NCBI RefSeq assembly: GCF_025717675.1
Contig: NZ_JAJIRT010000012.1
Location: 109,162-173,161 of the forward strand
Source of the DNA: Paucibacter sp. DJ2R-2
GTDB taxonomy: Bacteria > Pseudomonadota > Gammaproteobacteria > Burkholderiales > Burkholderiaceae_C
Direction: 5' to 3'
Length of the DNA: 64,000 nt
Numbering within the stretch: the stretch's first letter is position 1; every line of letters starts with the position of its first letter. Position numbers and translations under genes: made by a program. The notes below the pieces were generated by a model. It did not search any database. It worked only from the letters and a program-made list of their open reading frames with translations, and was not told the origin of the DNA. Positions 52,484 to 61,449 of the stretch are shown here, piece after piece.

Positions 52484-54699
52484 CAGCGAGCAACCCCTTC
52501 GTTGCCCGGCGCCGATGCAGGCGGCGCAGGCATAACTGTGCTGCTATACGGGCTGCCGATCTTCTCACCCGGGGCAGCTTTGCCTGCCCAGGAACCCAAG
52601 GACTTGCGGAAGGCCTCGGTAATGCTCTCGGCATCGTGTGAATCATTGGCGATGTACGGCGTGATCAGGACGATCAACTCACGACGCCCACCACTGCCAG
52701 TTTGCTTACTGAACAAGCCGCCAATGACTGGAATATCTTTGAGGAAAGGAATGCCAGCTGACCCCTGTGAGGAGTCCTCGGAAATCAGTCCGCCCAGCAA
52801 CACCGTGGTGCCGTTCTTGAGTGTCAACTTGGTATCCACCTTGCGCGTCGTAAAGGTAGGCGAGCTCGAAACGCCAGTCTCAGTTGCGAGCGCCTGACTC
52901 ACCTCTTGCGTGACATCGAGATCGACCTGGTCGCCGGAATGTATTACCGGCTTAACCTTCAAAATAACACCCGTGCTTCTGTACTGCACAGTCTGCAACA
53001 AGCCAGAATTGTTGGTACCAGGTGCAACTCCGGTCGACTGCTGACTGGTGATGATTGGTACCTCCTGCCCAACCTGAATCGTGGCAGTCTCTCCGTTACG
53101 AGCCATGACACGCGGGCTGGACAAAATAGTAGCCCGGTTGTTTGAAGCCAATGCGTTCAGCACAGCTCGCACACCGCCAACGGTATCCAACACACGAAAA
53201 GTCGCTCCTGCCGAGCCGATAGCCAAGCCTCCGCTGGTACCTCCAATGATTTGAGCACCGCTGTTCATGGCGTGTGTCGCCAACCACTCAACGCCGAGTT
53301 GACTGCTGTCGTTCAAAGCCAATTCAGCAACTGTCACTTCAATCAAAGCGGCTTTGGTGGGTCGGTCAAGAGTCTGCAGCAAGGAAATGATTTGCCCATA
53401 CTCATCCGGATTCGCCTGGAATATCAACATATTGGTCGACTTATCGACCACAACGGAAGCCAACTTGGTCGTAGCTGGAGTCTGTGCTTGCCCGCTCGCA
53501 GGCGTTTGAACTGTGCCGGAATTCGCCGTGCCGCGGGTGCCAGACAAAACTCGGTCCAGTGTTTGCGCAAGCAATTCAGCATCTTTGTGCTTGACGGTAT
53601 ACGAAAAAAAGTTCTTCCCGATGCCTCGCTCATTGGGCTTATCCAAAGTCCTCGCCCAGTTCGCCACATGTTCGAGCACTGCATCACTGGAGGCGAAAAC
53701 GTAAACAGAGTTCAAGGCCGAGATTGGCAGCAAGATCACAGGAAATCGTGACGCACCCGGTGTGATGGGCTGCCCCACCGGCTGCACTGCATATCCCTCT
53801 GCCCCCAGCAAATCAGCAAGCCTCCGAGCAAGCTCATCCGACGACCAATAGGCAGGGGCCAAGGCCATGCTAGCCCGGCCCTTCATGGCCGGTTGGTCTA
53901 AGGCATTGATTGCTTCCAGAGCTGCCTTCACATTGTCTGGATTGCCACTGATCAGGACGGCATTGCGGCCAGCGTCTTCCTGCACTTTGACCCGCTCGCC
54001 AAACATGGTCCGCAACCAATTGGTGACATCGGTCTGACGCACTGATTCCAACTGAACAAGGTGGAACACCGGGCGCAATGGCAAAGGAGTATCAGGCCGC
54101 GCAGCGCCGTAACGAATGCTCGGGAGGTCGCCTAGCGCCGCGTTGTCTGGAAGCACTCGGACCAAGCCGCCGACCTCAATTGCCGACAATCCATAGCTTT
54201 TTAGAAGCAGCCGAACAGCAAGTTCCAGTTGCTCCGCTGACTGCCCGCCGCCCGTGCGAAATGTCACCAAATCTTGCCTTGAAGTCACGGCAGGGTGCAA
54301 ATTCACCGTTTTTTTCAATACTTCCGCATAAAGAATTTGAATAAACGCAGGGAGCGCCACTTGCTGCAGATTGACCGCTGCAACTACATCCTCACCCGGC
54401 TTGCTCGTGGGTACCAACGCTTCTGTTGATTTGGGAGCCAGAGCGGAAGGCGCGGACGGCGCCGTCGTCACCTTTATTTCTCGCGGAACGCGATCTGCAG
54501 CATCTTCCACGGAAGCCACACCGAGAACCGGTGGCGGCAACAATGGAGCCGGAATCTTCGGACTCACGGCTGCGCAGGCACTTAGCATCCACACACTAGA
54601 AACAAGTGCTATCGGTCGCACACGAGGGCTGAAGCGCCAAAACTCATGTGCGGCGCCTAGAAAGCCCCTTCTTCTCTCGCACTTACTCACGGTACTCAA
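52483..54699 (-). CDS. gspD: Type II secretion secretin GspD
   Basis: The 738-residue outer-membrane channel subunit has a lipoprotein-like signal with lipobox LSAC at about residues 39-42, then periplasmic N0-N3 domains (VNLQQVALPAFIQ, FHLVQLESVRQTDVTNWL, YTVKHKDAELLAQTL) and the secretin domain from VAELALNDSSQLGVEWL to ELIVLITPYI. It includes VPIITSQQ and the GGLISEDS gate region. A Thr/Gln linker (RGTANSGTVQTPASGQAQ) breaks N3. A disordered C-terminal tail may bind a pilotin, though a lipidated secretin may not need one. It overlaps gspE and the gspC-like gene. Confidence 0.95.
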   Translation of the reverse strand: MSTVSKCERRRGFLGAAHEFWRFSPRVRPIALVSSVWMLSACAAVSPKIPAPLLPPPVLGVASVEDAADRVPREIKVTTAPSAPSALAPKSTEALVPTSKPGEDVVAAVNLQQVALPAFIQILYAEVLKKTVNLHPAVTSRQDLVTFRTGGGQSAEQLELAVRLLLKSYGLSAIEVGGLVRVLPDNAALGDLPSIRYGAARPDTPLPLRPVFHLVQLESVRQTDVTNWLRTMFGERVKVQEDAGRNAVLISGNPDNVKAALEAINALDQPAMKGRASMALAPAYWSSDELARRLADLLGAEGYAVQPVGQPITPGASRFPVILLPISALNSVYVFASSDAVLEHVANWARTLDKPNERGIGKNFFSYTVKHKDAELLAQTLDRVLSGTRGTANSGTVQTPASGQAQTPATTKLASVVVDKSTNMLIFQANPDEYGQIISLLQTLDRPTKAALIEVTVAELALNDSSQLGVEWLATHAMNSGAQIIGGTSGGLAIGSAGATFRVLDTVGGVRAVLNALASNNRATILSSPRVMARNGETATIQVGQEVPIITSQQSTGVAPGTNNSGLLQTVQYRSTGVILKVKPVIHSGDQVDLDVTQEVSQALATETGVSSSPTFTTRKVDTKLTLKNGTTVLLGGLISEDSSQGSAGIPFLKDIPVIGGLFSKQTGSGGRRELIVLITPYIANDSHDAESITEAFRKSLGSWAGKAAPGEKIGSPYSSTVMPAPPASAPGNEGVAR

Positions 54700-55126
54700 C
54701 TCCCAAACGGTAAGCCTTCTTGCCTATCTGCACACAGACCTCGCTGTCTTCAATCTTGACAATCTTGTGACCACTGGGGAGGGACTCGCCCACGCGAAGC
54801 TTTATGTCTTGCTTTCCGGGCGCAAGAAAACTGACCAGTACACTTTTTTCTGTCCCGCGCTGGAAGACCCCCGAAATCCGCCAACGCAAATTTTCTGGTG
54901 CCGAAACAGCACCAGTGGCCTGCAGTTCCTGGCCAAAAATCGGCGAGGTTACCATCGCCAAGCCAACACCCACCAGGTCAGGCTTTCGGGGGAGTTCAGC
55001 CAAAACCCATGGGTCACGCCTAGCTTGAACAAGAGCGCTTGCCTGATCCCCGCCAGGCGCCAAGAACCAACCCAGCGAAGCGGCGGCTAGAAGTGCAGCG
55101 CCTGTTTTCAGCTTCGTTCGGCTCAC
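54683..55126 (-). CDS. Short GspC-like protein (no PDZ domain)
   Basis: The 147-residue protein has one N-terminal helix (TGAALLAAASLGWFLAP) and then a small beta domain with LRWRISGVFQRGTEKSVLV, IKLRVGESLPSGHKIVKI and VCVQIGKKAYRLGV. This fits the homology-region domain of GspC or PilP, which binds the secretin N0 domain. Classical GspC is about 280 residues with a PDZ or coiled-coil end; that end is missing and there is no sign of frameshift. It lies between gspM and gspD, the place expected for this link protein. Confidence 0.75.
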   Translation of the reverse strand: MSRTKLKTGAALLAAASLGWFLAPGGDQASALVQARRDPWVLAELPRKPDLVGVGLAMVTSPIFGQELQATGAVSAPENLRWRISGVFQRGTEKSVLVSFLAPGKQDIKLRVGESLPSGHKIVKIEDSEVCVQIGKKAYRLGVEYRE

Positions 55127-55773
55127 GGCTTGACCTCGCTCTTCCGCGCCAGAACTCTCAAATCCAGCTCCACTGTGGGCGGCTGACTCTGGGTTCGAAC
55201 AGCCATTCTTTCCACCACAACCGATCGCTCACTGCGCGCGCACTCAGCCAAAAAAACCATCAATGGCGCGCGCTGAAGCTCGAAATTCACCCTGGCCTTC
55301 AGAACAACAAACCCTGGAGGCGGATTCGTCCCAGATGCCAAGTTGGCATTGGCAGCCAACTGCGGGATGTCGGACCCCGCTTTACTGCCGTCCATTCGCG
55401 CCATGACCAAGCTCCGGGTAATCAACCCCAACTTTGCTGGCACGGTGCGCAACCAATCTTGAAAGGCCGCCTCGGACAAACTGAGGTCGGACTCCGACCA
55501 AGCCATACTGGCCATCGCGACTTGCCGCTTGGCAGCTTCGCCAGCGCGCTCCGGCCATTCACGCTCCTTGGTCAAGGAGCGAAGTCGGCTCACTTCTGCA
55601 TCCAAGGCGCTAAGCTGGTCGCGCCTTCTTTCGATGAGATCAAGGCCCTCCTGCATGCCGTAAAGAGCAAGAATCAGAAGGACCAGCCACCCGCCAATCC
55701 GCAAACGCACTGACGCTTGCCATTGGCTTTTCAGCTCCCGCAAAACCATTGACACCCCAGACCCTTGAGTCAT
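55123..55773 (-). CDS. Type II secretion protein GspM-like
   Basis: The 216-residue inner-membrane protein has a cytosolic N-terminus, one helix (IGGWLVLLILALYGMQEGL near residue 30), a coiled coil (RDQLSALDAEVSRLRSLTKER) and a ferredoxin-like periplasmic domain. GspM stabilises GspL in the platform. Sequence is weakly conserved; identification rests on topology and gene order after gspL. ATG 55773 overlaps the gspL stop as ATGA. Confidence 0.75.
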   Translation of the reverse strand: MTQGSGVSMVLRELKSQWQASVRLRIGGWLVLLILALYGMQEGLDLIERRRDQLSALDAEVSRLRSLTKEREWPERAGEAAKRQVAMASMAWSESDLSLSEAAFQDWLRTVPAKLGLITRSLVMARMDGSKAGSDIPQLAANANLASGTNPPPGFVVLKARVNFELQRAPLMVFLAECARSERSVVVERMAVRTQSQPPTVELDLRVLARKSEVKP

Positions 55774-56951
55774 TTTGTGCTTCCCGAAACCCGCGCCGGG
55801 GATGGCGAGTCCGCAGCAACTGTCATGGCCTTAGGGCCCTGCGGCGGTGGCCGCAGTCCATCAATGGTCATGTCAAGCACCATCAACCCGGTACCGCCGC
55901 TATTGCCAGTGGTCTCCGAAACCCCCTTGAACCATCCACCAGCCTGAAGGTCGCGAACAACTGCTGCCCGTGTTGCCTGAGAAGACAGTTGGAGCCCTAT
56001 GCGCAACTTACTGCCAGTCAGGTCCATTTCTTTGATCTGAACACCAGACTTGCTCAGAGTGTCATGCAAATGCCCGATGACCTCGATGGGAAGGGGCTCA
56101 CCCAGCCAAGTTGCGAGTTGCTGAGCCTGGGATGCACTCTTGAGTGCACGATCGCGACTCGAAAGCACTTCTGCCGCCGAGTCGCGCAACGAAGCCAACG
56201 ATTCCTCTCGCTGGACAATGGATTGGTTTAAATCCCAAAGCTGCCGGCCGACCGCTGCAATTCCTACAGTAAGCGCCAAAGCTGCAATCGAAACGACTCG
56301 TCGCTCTAAACCTAAATTCTGATGCGACTCTCTGTCCGGACTTCGAAGTGTGGACCAAGGCCGGTCGACCCATTCAACATCCCCGAGCTGCGGTGAGTGC
56401 GTGTCAGCCTCAGTAAGCAGCCCCCCTCCCCCTGCATGCAGAAACAAGCGCCACTCTTGATCCGTCGGCAGCTCAACCCACCAACGACTGGCCACCAGCC
56501 AACCCTTGTGCCAAACCTGCGCCTCAACCCCTTCGAGACAGCGCAGCAGACGAATGCCATCCTGCCCAGGTGAACGCAACATGGGCTCAGGCAAGAACCG
56601 AACCCGGGCGGGATCCTCCATGAAAGGCGAAACATCCCTGTACGCCTGATCTCGATCCCAAGCCAGAACCAAGCCCGATTCACCCTCAAGGCAGCACCAA
56701 TAGGAAGTCGATTCAAACGGCTGCCACCCCTGCGCTTGCATGCGCAACGCGGCCAAGCGCTCGCTCTCTGGGACCCCGCTTAACCTGAACCACTTCAAGC
56801 GGCAACGACTTCGTGCCAAAACCACCGACTGTGATCCCAACGAGCGAGTCGCTGCCGGCCGGAATTGATCACGGAGCAAATGGGCTCGGCGAGAATGGTG
56901 ATTCGCCTGCAGCCAGGGAAAGAGGAAAAGGAGGCGCAGCGAAAGGTTCAT
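55770..56951 (-). CDS. Type II secretion protein GspL-like
   Basis: The 393-residue protein has a cytosolic actin-like-type N-terminal half (about 1-230), a membrane helix (VVSIAALALTVGIAAVGRQLW near 245), a coiled coil and a periplasmic domain ending DMTIDGLRPPPQ. That is the GspL or fused PilM/PilN-like plan. It recruits GspE to the membrane. ATG 56951 (MNLSLRLL) is chosen; the gene still overlaps gspK by 83 bases. A longer frame starts at 57014. Confidence 0.78.
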   Translation of the reverse strand: MNLSLRLLFLFPWLQANHHSRRAHLLRDQFRPAATRSLGSQSVVLARSRCRLKWFRLSGVPESERLAALRMQAQGWQPFESTSYWCCLEGESGLVLAWDRDQAYRDVSPFMEDPARVRFLPEPMLRSPGQDGIRLLRCLEGVEAQVWHKGWLVASRWWVELPTDQEWRLFLHAGGGGLLTEADTHSPQLGDVEWVDRPWSTLRSPDRESHQNLGLERRVVSIAALALTVGIAAVGRQLWDLNQSIVQREESLASLRDSAAEVLSSRDRALKSASQAQQLATWLGEPLPIEVIGHLHDTLSKSGVQIKEMDLTGSKLRIGLQLSSQATRAAVVRDLQAGGWFKGVSETTGNSGGTGLMVLDMTIDGLRPPPQGPKAMTVAADSPSPARVSGSTK

Positions 56952-57903
56952 TGTGTTGACTGGGTCTGCTTGCTGAGTGCTGCTCGGTGATGATCCAGGG
57001 CCCAGACGCTGCACTGGGACTCAGCCGGACATTGTACTCAAGCGATCTCGGCATACCTGGCGCCCATGTGGTCAAGCGGAAATCCCGCCCTGGGAAGAAC
57101 AACAGATTGTCGTCGCGGTCCAGCGGAAGGCCTGTGGCACGAGCGGCCTCCGCTCCGTTTCGCAGCAAATCAGCTTTTCGCAGTTCGAGCAGCAACTCAA
57201 GTTGCTGCTGTGAGTTGCCGCCAAAAACCGCCCTCAACGCTTCAGGTGAGGCTGTATTCGGATTGAAAATCTTCGAAACCGCGACGGTAAAAACTGGAAC
57301 TAACCGCCGCAAGCGATCTCTATCGTCCCGCCACAAAGGCATGCTTTCAAGTTCATGCACCGACAACATCCAGTCATTTCGCGGAGGATTCAAACCCTTG
57401 GCGGCATAGTCGCTCTGTTCAGCCCCATTCAGGCGCCGAAGATCATCGGTATCGATGTAGTCCTCAAGCACATCCAAATGAGCCTGCGCAAGCTCAACAT
57501 CCAGCCCATCCTGGATCAACAGTGAAAGCAGTACCTGGCGATTGGGCGCGTTCAGCGACAACAATCCACGCTGATCTTGAACACTGATACGCGCCCCTGT
57601 CGGCATGGCATACCAGCGACCGTCTGCGCGCAAGTAAGCCGCGCCTTCACCCCTACCCGAGGGCAACACAGGCCGCGTTGCCAGCCAATACAAAGCTGCT
57701 GCTTGCGCACTCGCAGCCTGAGACTTGGCTGTTGCGTAGCTGGTGAATGCCACCGCATTGCTCCGCAACTGGTCTATTCGCTCTGCAAATCGAAGCGCCA
57801 CAAAGGCTATAACAGCCAACGAGGCGATCACCATCAGGAGGACATAGCCTTGCTCGCCTCCTGGCGACACTTTGCAGCTACGCCCCGCCCTCCGCAAATT
57901 CAT
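56869..57903 (-). CDS. gspK: Type II secretion minor pseudopilin GspK
   Basis: The 344-residue protein has a prepilin-type helix (GYVLLMVIASLAVIAFVALRF near residue 20) and a large globular domain with ISVQDQRGLLSLNAPN, LEDYIDTDDLRRLNGAE and FNPNTASPEALRAVFGG. These are GspK hallmarks. GspK caps the GspI-J-K tip that starts the pseudopilus. It lacks the usual Glu at position 5 after the cleavage site, as is normal for GspK. ATG 57903 lies two bases before the gspJ stop region; the longer frame to 58047 lies inside gspJ. Confidence 0.9.
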   Translation of the reverse strand: MNLRRAGRSCKVSPGGEQGYVLLMVIASLAVIAFVALRFAERIDQLRSNAVAFTSYATAKSQAASAQAAALYWLATRPVLPSGRGEGAAYLRADGRWYAMPTGARISVQDQRGLLSLNAPNRQVLLSLLIQDGLDVELAQAHLDVLEDYIDTDDLRRLNGAEQSDYAAKGLNPPRNDWMLSVHELESMPLWRDDRDRLRRLVPVFTVAVSKIFNPNTASPEALRAVFGGNSQQQLELLLELRKADLLRNGAEAARATGLPLDRDDNLLFFPGRDFRLTTWAPGMPRSLEYNVRLSPSAASGPWIITEQHSASRPSQHNEPFAAPPFPLSLAAGESPFSPSPFAP

Positions 57904-58568
57904 TGCCTCTCCCAGTCGGCGCGCCTCAAGCGAGGCAGTTCGGTATTCGCAATCGCAGCAATCAAGGGGCCACCAACATCCGAGCCAAAGTCGATTCGCA
58001 CAGCCCTCGGCAGGCGATTGGGCAACCCCGCCTCGGACGGTCGCCACTCATCAAGCCATTGGCGCTTCTCATTGAGATACTTGAAGCTAGCTGCCGGCCC
58101 CACCCAACTCATCAACGTGATCTTCTGCCCGCGGGATTGGAAGGCGTCGCTTCGCGCAGACGAATCCTCAGCGACTTGCACAACTAGACTTTGAATTTGG
58201 GTACGCGGATCCTGACGCATGGTCAGATGCAACTGCCCTGAGCCGAGACCAGGAATTTCAGGTGATTCAGCACTGATCAACCACACCTCGGAAGCGTTCC
58301 CACGAAATGATGGAGCATTCAACGGGCCCGGCAAAGTCGACTCAATAAGGCTGCGCAGCCATTCGCGGTGCACAATTTTCACCTGCGCCTCGGCACCTGA
58401 GCTCTGAAGAATCCGCTCGACCCGAAATACTTGCTGCATGGCTTGCCAAAGCAGGGTCGAGATCATCGAGACGATCAACAGGGTGACCAGCATTTCGATC
58501 AGGGTGAAGCCACCGCCACGCCTGCCACACACCGAACCAAGAGCCACGGCAGGCCGCCGCCGACTCAT
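57900..58568 (-). CDS. gspJ: Type II secretion minor pseudopilin GspJ
   Basis: The 222-residue protein starts with a basic leader and the prepilin motif RGGGFTLIEMLVTLLIVSM near residue 18, cleaved before Phe by prepilin peptidase. The rest has the GspJ-type segment VHREWLRSLIESTLPG and a late DEWRPSEAGLPNRLPRAVRI. ATG 58568 overlaps the gspI stop as ATGA; the frame start at 58709 lies inside gspI. Confidence 0.88.
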   Translation of the reverse strand: MSRRRPAVALGSVCGRRGGGFTLIEMLVTLLIVSMISTLLWQAMQQVFRVERILQSSGAEAQVKIVHREWLRSLIESTLPGPLNAPSFRGNASEVWLISAESPEIPGLGSGQLHLTMRQDPRTQIQSLVVQVAEDSSARSDAFQSRGQKITLMSWVGPAASFKYLNEKRQWLDEWRPSEAGLPNRLPRAVRIDFGSDVGGPLIAAIANTELPRLRRADWERQ

Positions 58569-59062
58569 TGTCGGAGCAGGGACGCTTCGGTTGCGCTTGC
58601 AGCTGCACCAAGCTGCCTCCATCCGACAATCGTTTGCTGCCATGAAACTTCTGCCACCCCTTCCGAACGGCCCGCCTGAACATCGACACGGTATAGCCCG
58701 AGCTGCCATTGGGGCAAGAACTCCCCACCAAAACCAGCTTCATTGCGCATCGGCTCCACCAGTGTGCTGCGCCAGCGCACGCGAATCCCACCGACAAGTC
58801 GCTCACCATCGGACTCCATCGCAGGATTTAGGCTAGAGAGCCAAGCGACTGCCTCCAGCTGCAACCGAGCTCGATCCTCAGCGTCCTTGACACGCGACGC
58901 TGTAGCCAGATTCTGACCAAGCCAGGAGAAAAGCATCAAACCCGATGTCCCAAGAATGACCACGGCGACAATGGCCTCCAGGAGACCAAAGCCCCGAATG
59001 GCGGCCACTCGAGGCGAGCGTCGAGCAAAGACTGCCCCCCGCACATCAAGGCTACTGGCCAT
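58565..59062 (-). CDS. gspI: Type II secretion minor pseudopilin GspI
   Basis: The 165-residue protein has the prepilin segment RGFGLLEAIVAVVILGTSG near residue 24, with Glu at +5, and the short domain typical of GspI. ATG 59062 overlaps the gspH end by 11 bases; an ATG six bases earlier is possible. The order H-I-J-K supports the call; a GspI/PilV-like class is the alternative. Confidence 0.82.
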   Translation of the reverse strand: MASSLDVRGAVFARRSPRVAAIRGFGLLEAIVAVVILGTSGLMLFSWLGQNLATASRVKDAEDRARLQLEAVAWLSSLNPAMESDGERLVGGIRVRWRSTLVEPMRNEAGFGGEFLPQWQLGLYRVDVQAGRSEGVAEVSWQQTIVGWRQLGAAASATEASLLRQ

Positions 59063-59450
59063 CCACATCCACCAACTCACCCGTGACAGGCTGAACCACC
59101 CAAACCTCTCGGGTAGATCCTCTTCGCAACTCCACACGCCCACCCGTTGCGACACCCATGGCACTGTACTGAAGGGGGGCATCCAAATGGAGCACCCCCC
59201 ATTCCACCGGCGCAGGCAGCCTCGCTTGTAGTTCGGCAGCGTCCACACGCAAAGATTCACCGGCCAAAAAAGCCTTGACAGGCAAAGCGGCGATATGAGC
59301 CCTGAGGTCGGAACGCCAGCCTCGAGCTTGAGTCGCATCCAACCAGTTGCTGGCACGAGGCGCCACAAGCCCTGTTACTGCAGCCACCAGTACAAGCACG
59401 ACCAATAGCTCCAATAGCGTGAAGCCCTTCGAGCGCGCAACAGCCGCCAT
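59052..59450 (-). CDS. gspH: Type II secretion minor pseudopilin GspH
   Basis: The roughly 132-residue protein begins with KGFTLLELLVVLVLVAAVTG, a class-III prepilin signal with Glu at +5, and a short beta-rich domain with GRVELRRGSTREVWVVQP. ATG 59450 overlaps the gspG stop by one base; a GTG at 59453 is equally placed. Position directly after gspG identifies it as GspH. Confidence 0.83.
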   Translation of the reverse strand: MAAVARSKGFTLLELLVVLVLVAAVTGLVAPRASNWLDATQARGWRSDLRAHIAALPVKAFLAGESLRVDAAELQARLPAPVEWGVLHLDAPLQYSAMGVATGGRVELRRGSTREVWVVQPVTGELVDVDGQ

Positions 59451-59917
59451 CACTGAGCAGGCAACACGCCAATCTCCTTGGCGTCGCCCTCACCGCCCAA
59501 CTGCCCATCCGCACCAAATGAATACAGGGCAAAACCCTGGTTGTCACGCCCAGGGATGCCGTACTGATACGGCTTCGCCCAGGGATCCAGCGGCACGACA
59601 TCGTCCAAATACGGGCCGCGCCAACGCGCAGCCAAAGCCGCGTCGCTCGGAGCCTTGGTGAGCAAGCTCAACCCCTCCTCAACCGTGGGATATCGACCAA
59701 TATCCATTCGGATGTTCTCAATCGCTCCGCGCAGCAGCTTTATTTGAGTCGTCGCCGTTGTGATCTTGGACTGATCCACCTTGCTGAAAAGCCGGGGGCC
59801 TACCAAACCAGCAAGCAAGCCAATGATGACCAGAACCACCAACATTTCCAGCAGCGTAAAGCCACGGGGACGAGCGACGGGGGAGCAGAGTTTTCTATTC
59901 GTCATGACAAAACACAA
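59450..59917 (-). CDS. gspG: Type II secretion major pseudopilin GspG
   Basis: The roughly 155-residue protein is the main pseudopilus subunit. It has RGFTLLEMLVVLVIIGLLAGLVGPRLF and the GspG-specific calcium-loop region, with DIGRYPTVEEGL, GPYLDDVVPLDPWAKPYQY and a late FGADGQLGGEGDAKEIG. It starts the gsp operon. A second Met four codons in (59905) is an alternative start. The upstream gene has its own terminator, so a gsp promoter must lie in 59918-60004 or be within readthrough. Confidence 0.95.
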   Translation of the reverse strand: MCFVMTNRKLCSPVARPRGFTLLEMLVVLVIIGLLAGLVGPRLFSKVDQSKITTATTQIKLLRGAIENIRMDIGRYPTVEEGLSLLTKAPSDAALAARWRGPYLDDVVPLDPWAKPYQYGIPGRDNQGFALYSFGADGQLGGEGDAKEIGVLPAQ

Positions 59918-60004
59918 TGAGATCGAGGCACCAGCAACAACTCACATTATCCATGAGCTGCGAGCCATGCTACACACCCGGCACACCCGCAAGATGCGCA
60001 AACG

Positions 60005-60031
60005 AAAAAAGGGCGCCCGAAGGCGCCCTTT
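60005..60031 (-). terminator. UUCG-loop intrinsic terminator of the exported-protein gene
   Basis: Read leftward, a 10-bp stem (60031-60022 with 60017-60008) is closed by a TTCG tetraloop and followed by a T run to 60005. It starts 21 bases past the stop of the upstream gene. Confidence 0.93.
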
Positions 60032-60051
60032 CATACCAGCCTGACTTCCGA

Positions 60052-61449
60052 TTACTCGGTCGTGTTGGCTTGGTTGTACGGACGGGTCAGCGGGGTGACG
60101 ATGTTGTCGCCGGTGCCCGGGTTCACAGCCTGGTAAGTGCCCTTCACGGTGTTGATCGGAGCGTTCACCGTGAAGATGATCGCGCCGCGGGTGTTACCAG
60201 AGAAGGAGCAGATGTCGCCTGCATTCAGTGCAGTCTGGCCGTTGCTCAGCAGACCACCGTTCGGCAGAGCATTCGAATTGATCGTCACGACATTGCCGGT
60301 CTCACCGTAGCAAGCAGCGCTGTAGCTCACTGCGGCGCCGCTGGTGTTCAGGAAGAAGAAGCGCGACAGATACAGATTGTTCGTCGTGAAGTACGGCGTC
60401 ATCAGCTGCGATGCGTTAGCGCCCCACACCCACCAGCCCGAGCTGCCCGACAGAGCCACGTCAGCGCCAGTCACCACATCACCAACAGCAGACACGCCAA
60501 AGGTACGCGAAGTACCCAGCGACGCGTTGCGTGCGCTTGTGAACGTTGTAGTAACGGTCGTCGTTGTGTTAACACCTGTCACGTTCGACGGAACGATCGT
60601 GAAAGTGGCAGTAGTGCCAGCCGCAGTCGCGGTAACAACCGGGTCAGTACCGTTGCCGGTCGTTGCCAAGAAGCCATTGGCCAACAGGCCCTGGAAGTTA
60701 CCGGCAACCGTCACATCGATGTCGGTGCCATCATTGACGAAGTCCCACGACGTCGTGCCATCCGGCTTCAACCACGGGCCACTGGTCACGTTGTTGAGGA
60801 TGCTAAAAGAGGCCTTGGCGACGGCATTAACGTCGTCACCAACGGTCACGAAACCGAACAACGGGCCGTTTTCGTCATTGACGTCAGCCTTGGTGGCTGT
60901 GTCAGCGGTAGCAACCAAGCGAAGGGCGTTGCCGGAGATTGCCACATTGCGCGACAGCGAACCGGTGTTGTCGATGAAGGCGGTCTCACCCAGATCCTTC
61001 AAAGCGATCGTCACGCCAGCAGTGTTGCCAGCAGTGGCCAGGGTGTGAGTGTCATACACCAGACCAGTGAAGGTCAGGGTTGTCGCGGTCGTGAAAGCAG
61101 TCGTCACGTCCACTTCATAGGCGCACTCAGTGGAGCTCGAGCGCTTCTGGGACACGGTAGCAGCACCTGCACCGCCGATAACCGGCAGTGCCGTTGCGCA
61201 GCTACCAGAAGTGAACGTAGCACCAGCCGACGGTGTCAGGATGACAGTGAAGTCTTGAGCAGTCGTACGGGAAACGCCCATCGTGTAAACGATGGCGGGA
61301 GCCGTGATGTCCGTCGTGTTGATCAGGCTTTCAACAGCGTACTTCGTTTCCGAAGAAGCAGCCGGAGAAGTGATTGCACCAGCGAAAGCAGCCGATCCGC
61401 AAACCGATGCCAGCGCTACGGCGATTGCCTTGACAGTGAACTTTTTCAT
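60052..61449 (-). CDS. Exported protein of unknown function, probably abundant
   Basis: The 465-residue protein has a clear signal peptide (KKFTVKAIAVALASVCGSAAFA) and a mature part rich in Thr, Ala, Val, Gly and Asn, poor in Lys and His. It has beta-type repeats such as TVTTTFTSARNASLG and four Cys outside the signal, enough for two disulfides. Composition resembles S-layer or surface beta proteins. ATG 61449 follows GGAGAATCC, a strong site. A good sigma-70 promoter and a UUCG terminator frame it as a single gene. It directly precedes the gsp operon, so a type II substrate is possible. No known domain was recognised. Confidence 0.82.
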   Translation of the reverse strand: MKKFTVKAIAVALASVCGSAAFAGAITSPAASSETKYAVESLINTTDITAPAIVYTMGVSRTTAQDFTVILTPSAGATFTSGSCATALPVIGGAGAATVSQKRSSSTECAYEVDVTTAFTTATTLTFTGLVYDTHTLATAGNTAGVTIALKDLGETAFIDNTGSLSRNVAISGNALRLVATADTATKADVNDENGPLFGFVTVGDDVNAVAKASFSILNNVTSGPWLKPDGTTSWDFVNDGTDIDVTVAGNFQGLLANGFLATTGNGTDPVVTATAAGTTATFTIVPSNVTGVNTTTTVTTTFTSARNASLGTSRTFGVSAVGDVVTGADVALSGSSGWWVWGANASQLMTPYFTTNNLYLSRFFFLNTSGAAVSYSAACYGETGNVVTINSNALPNGGLLSNGQTALNAGDICSFSGNTRGAIIFTVNAPINTVKGTYQAVNPGTGDNIVTPLTRPYNQANTTE

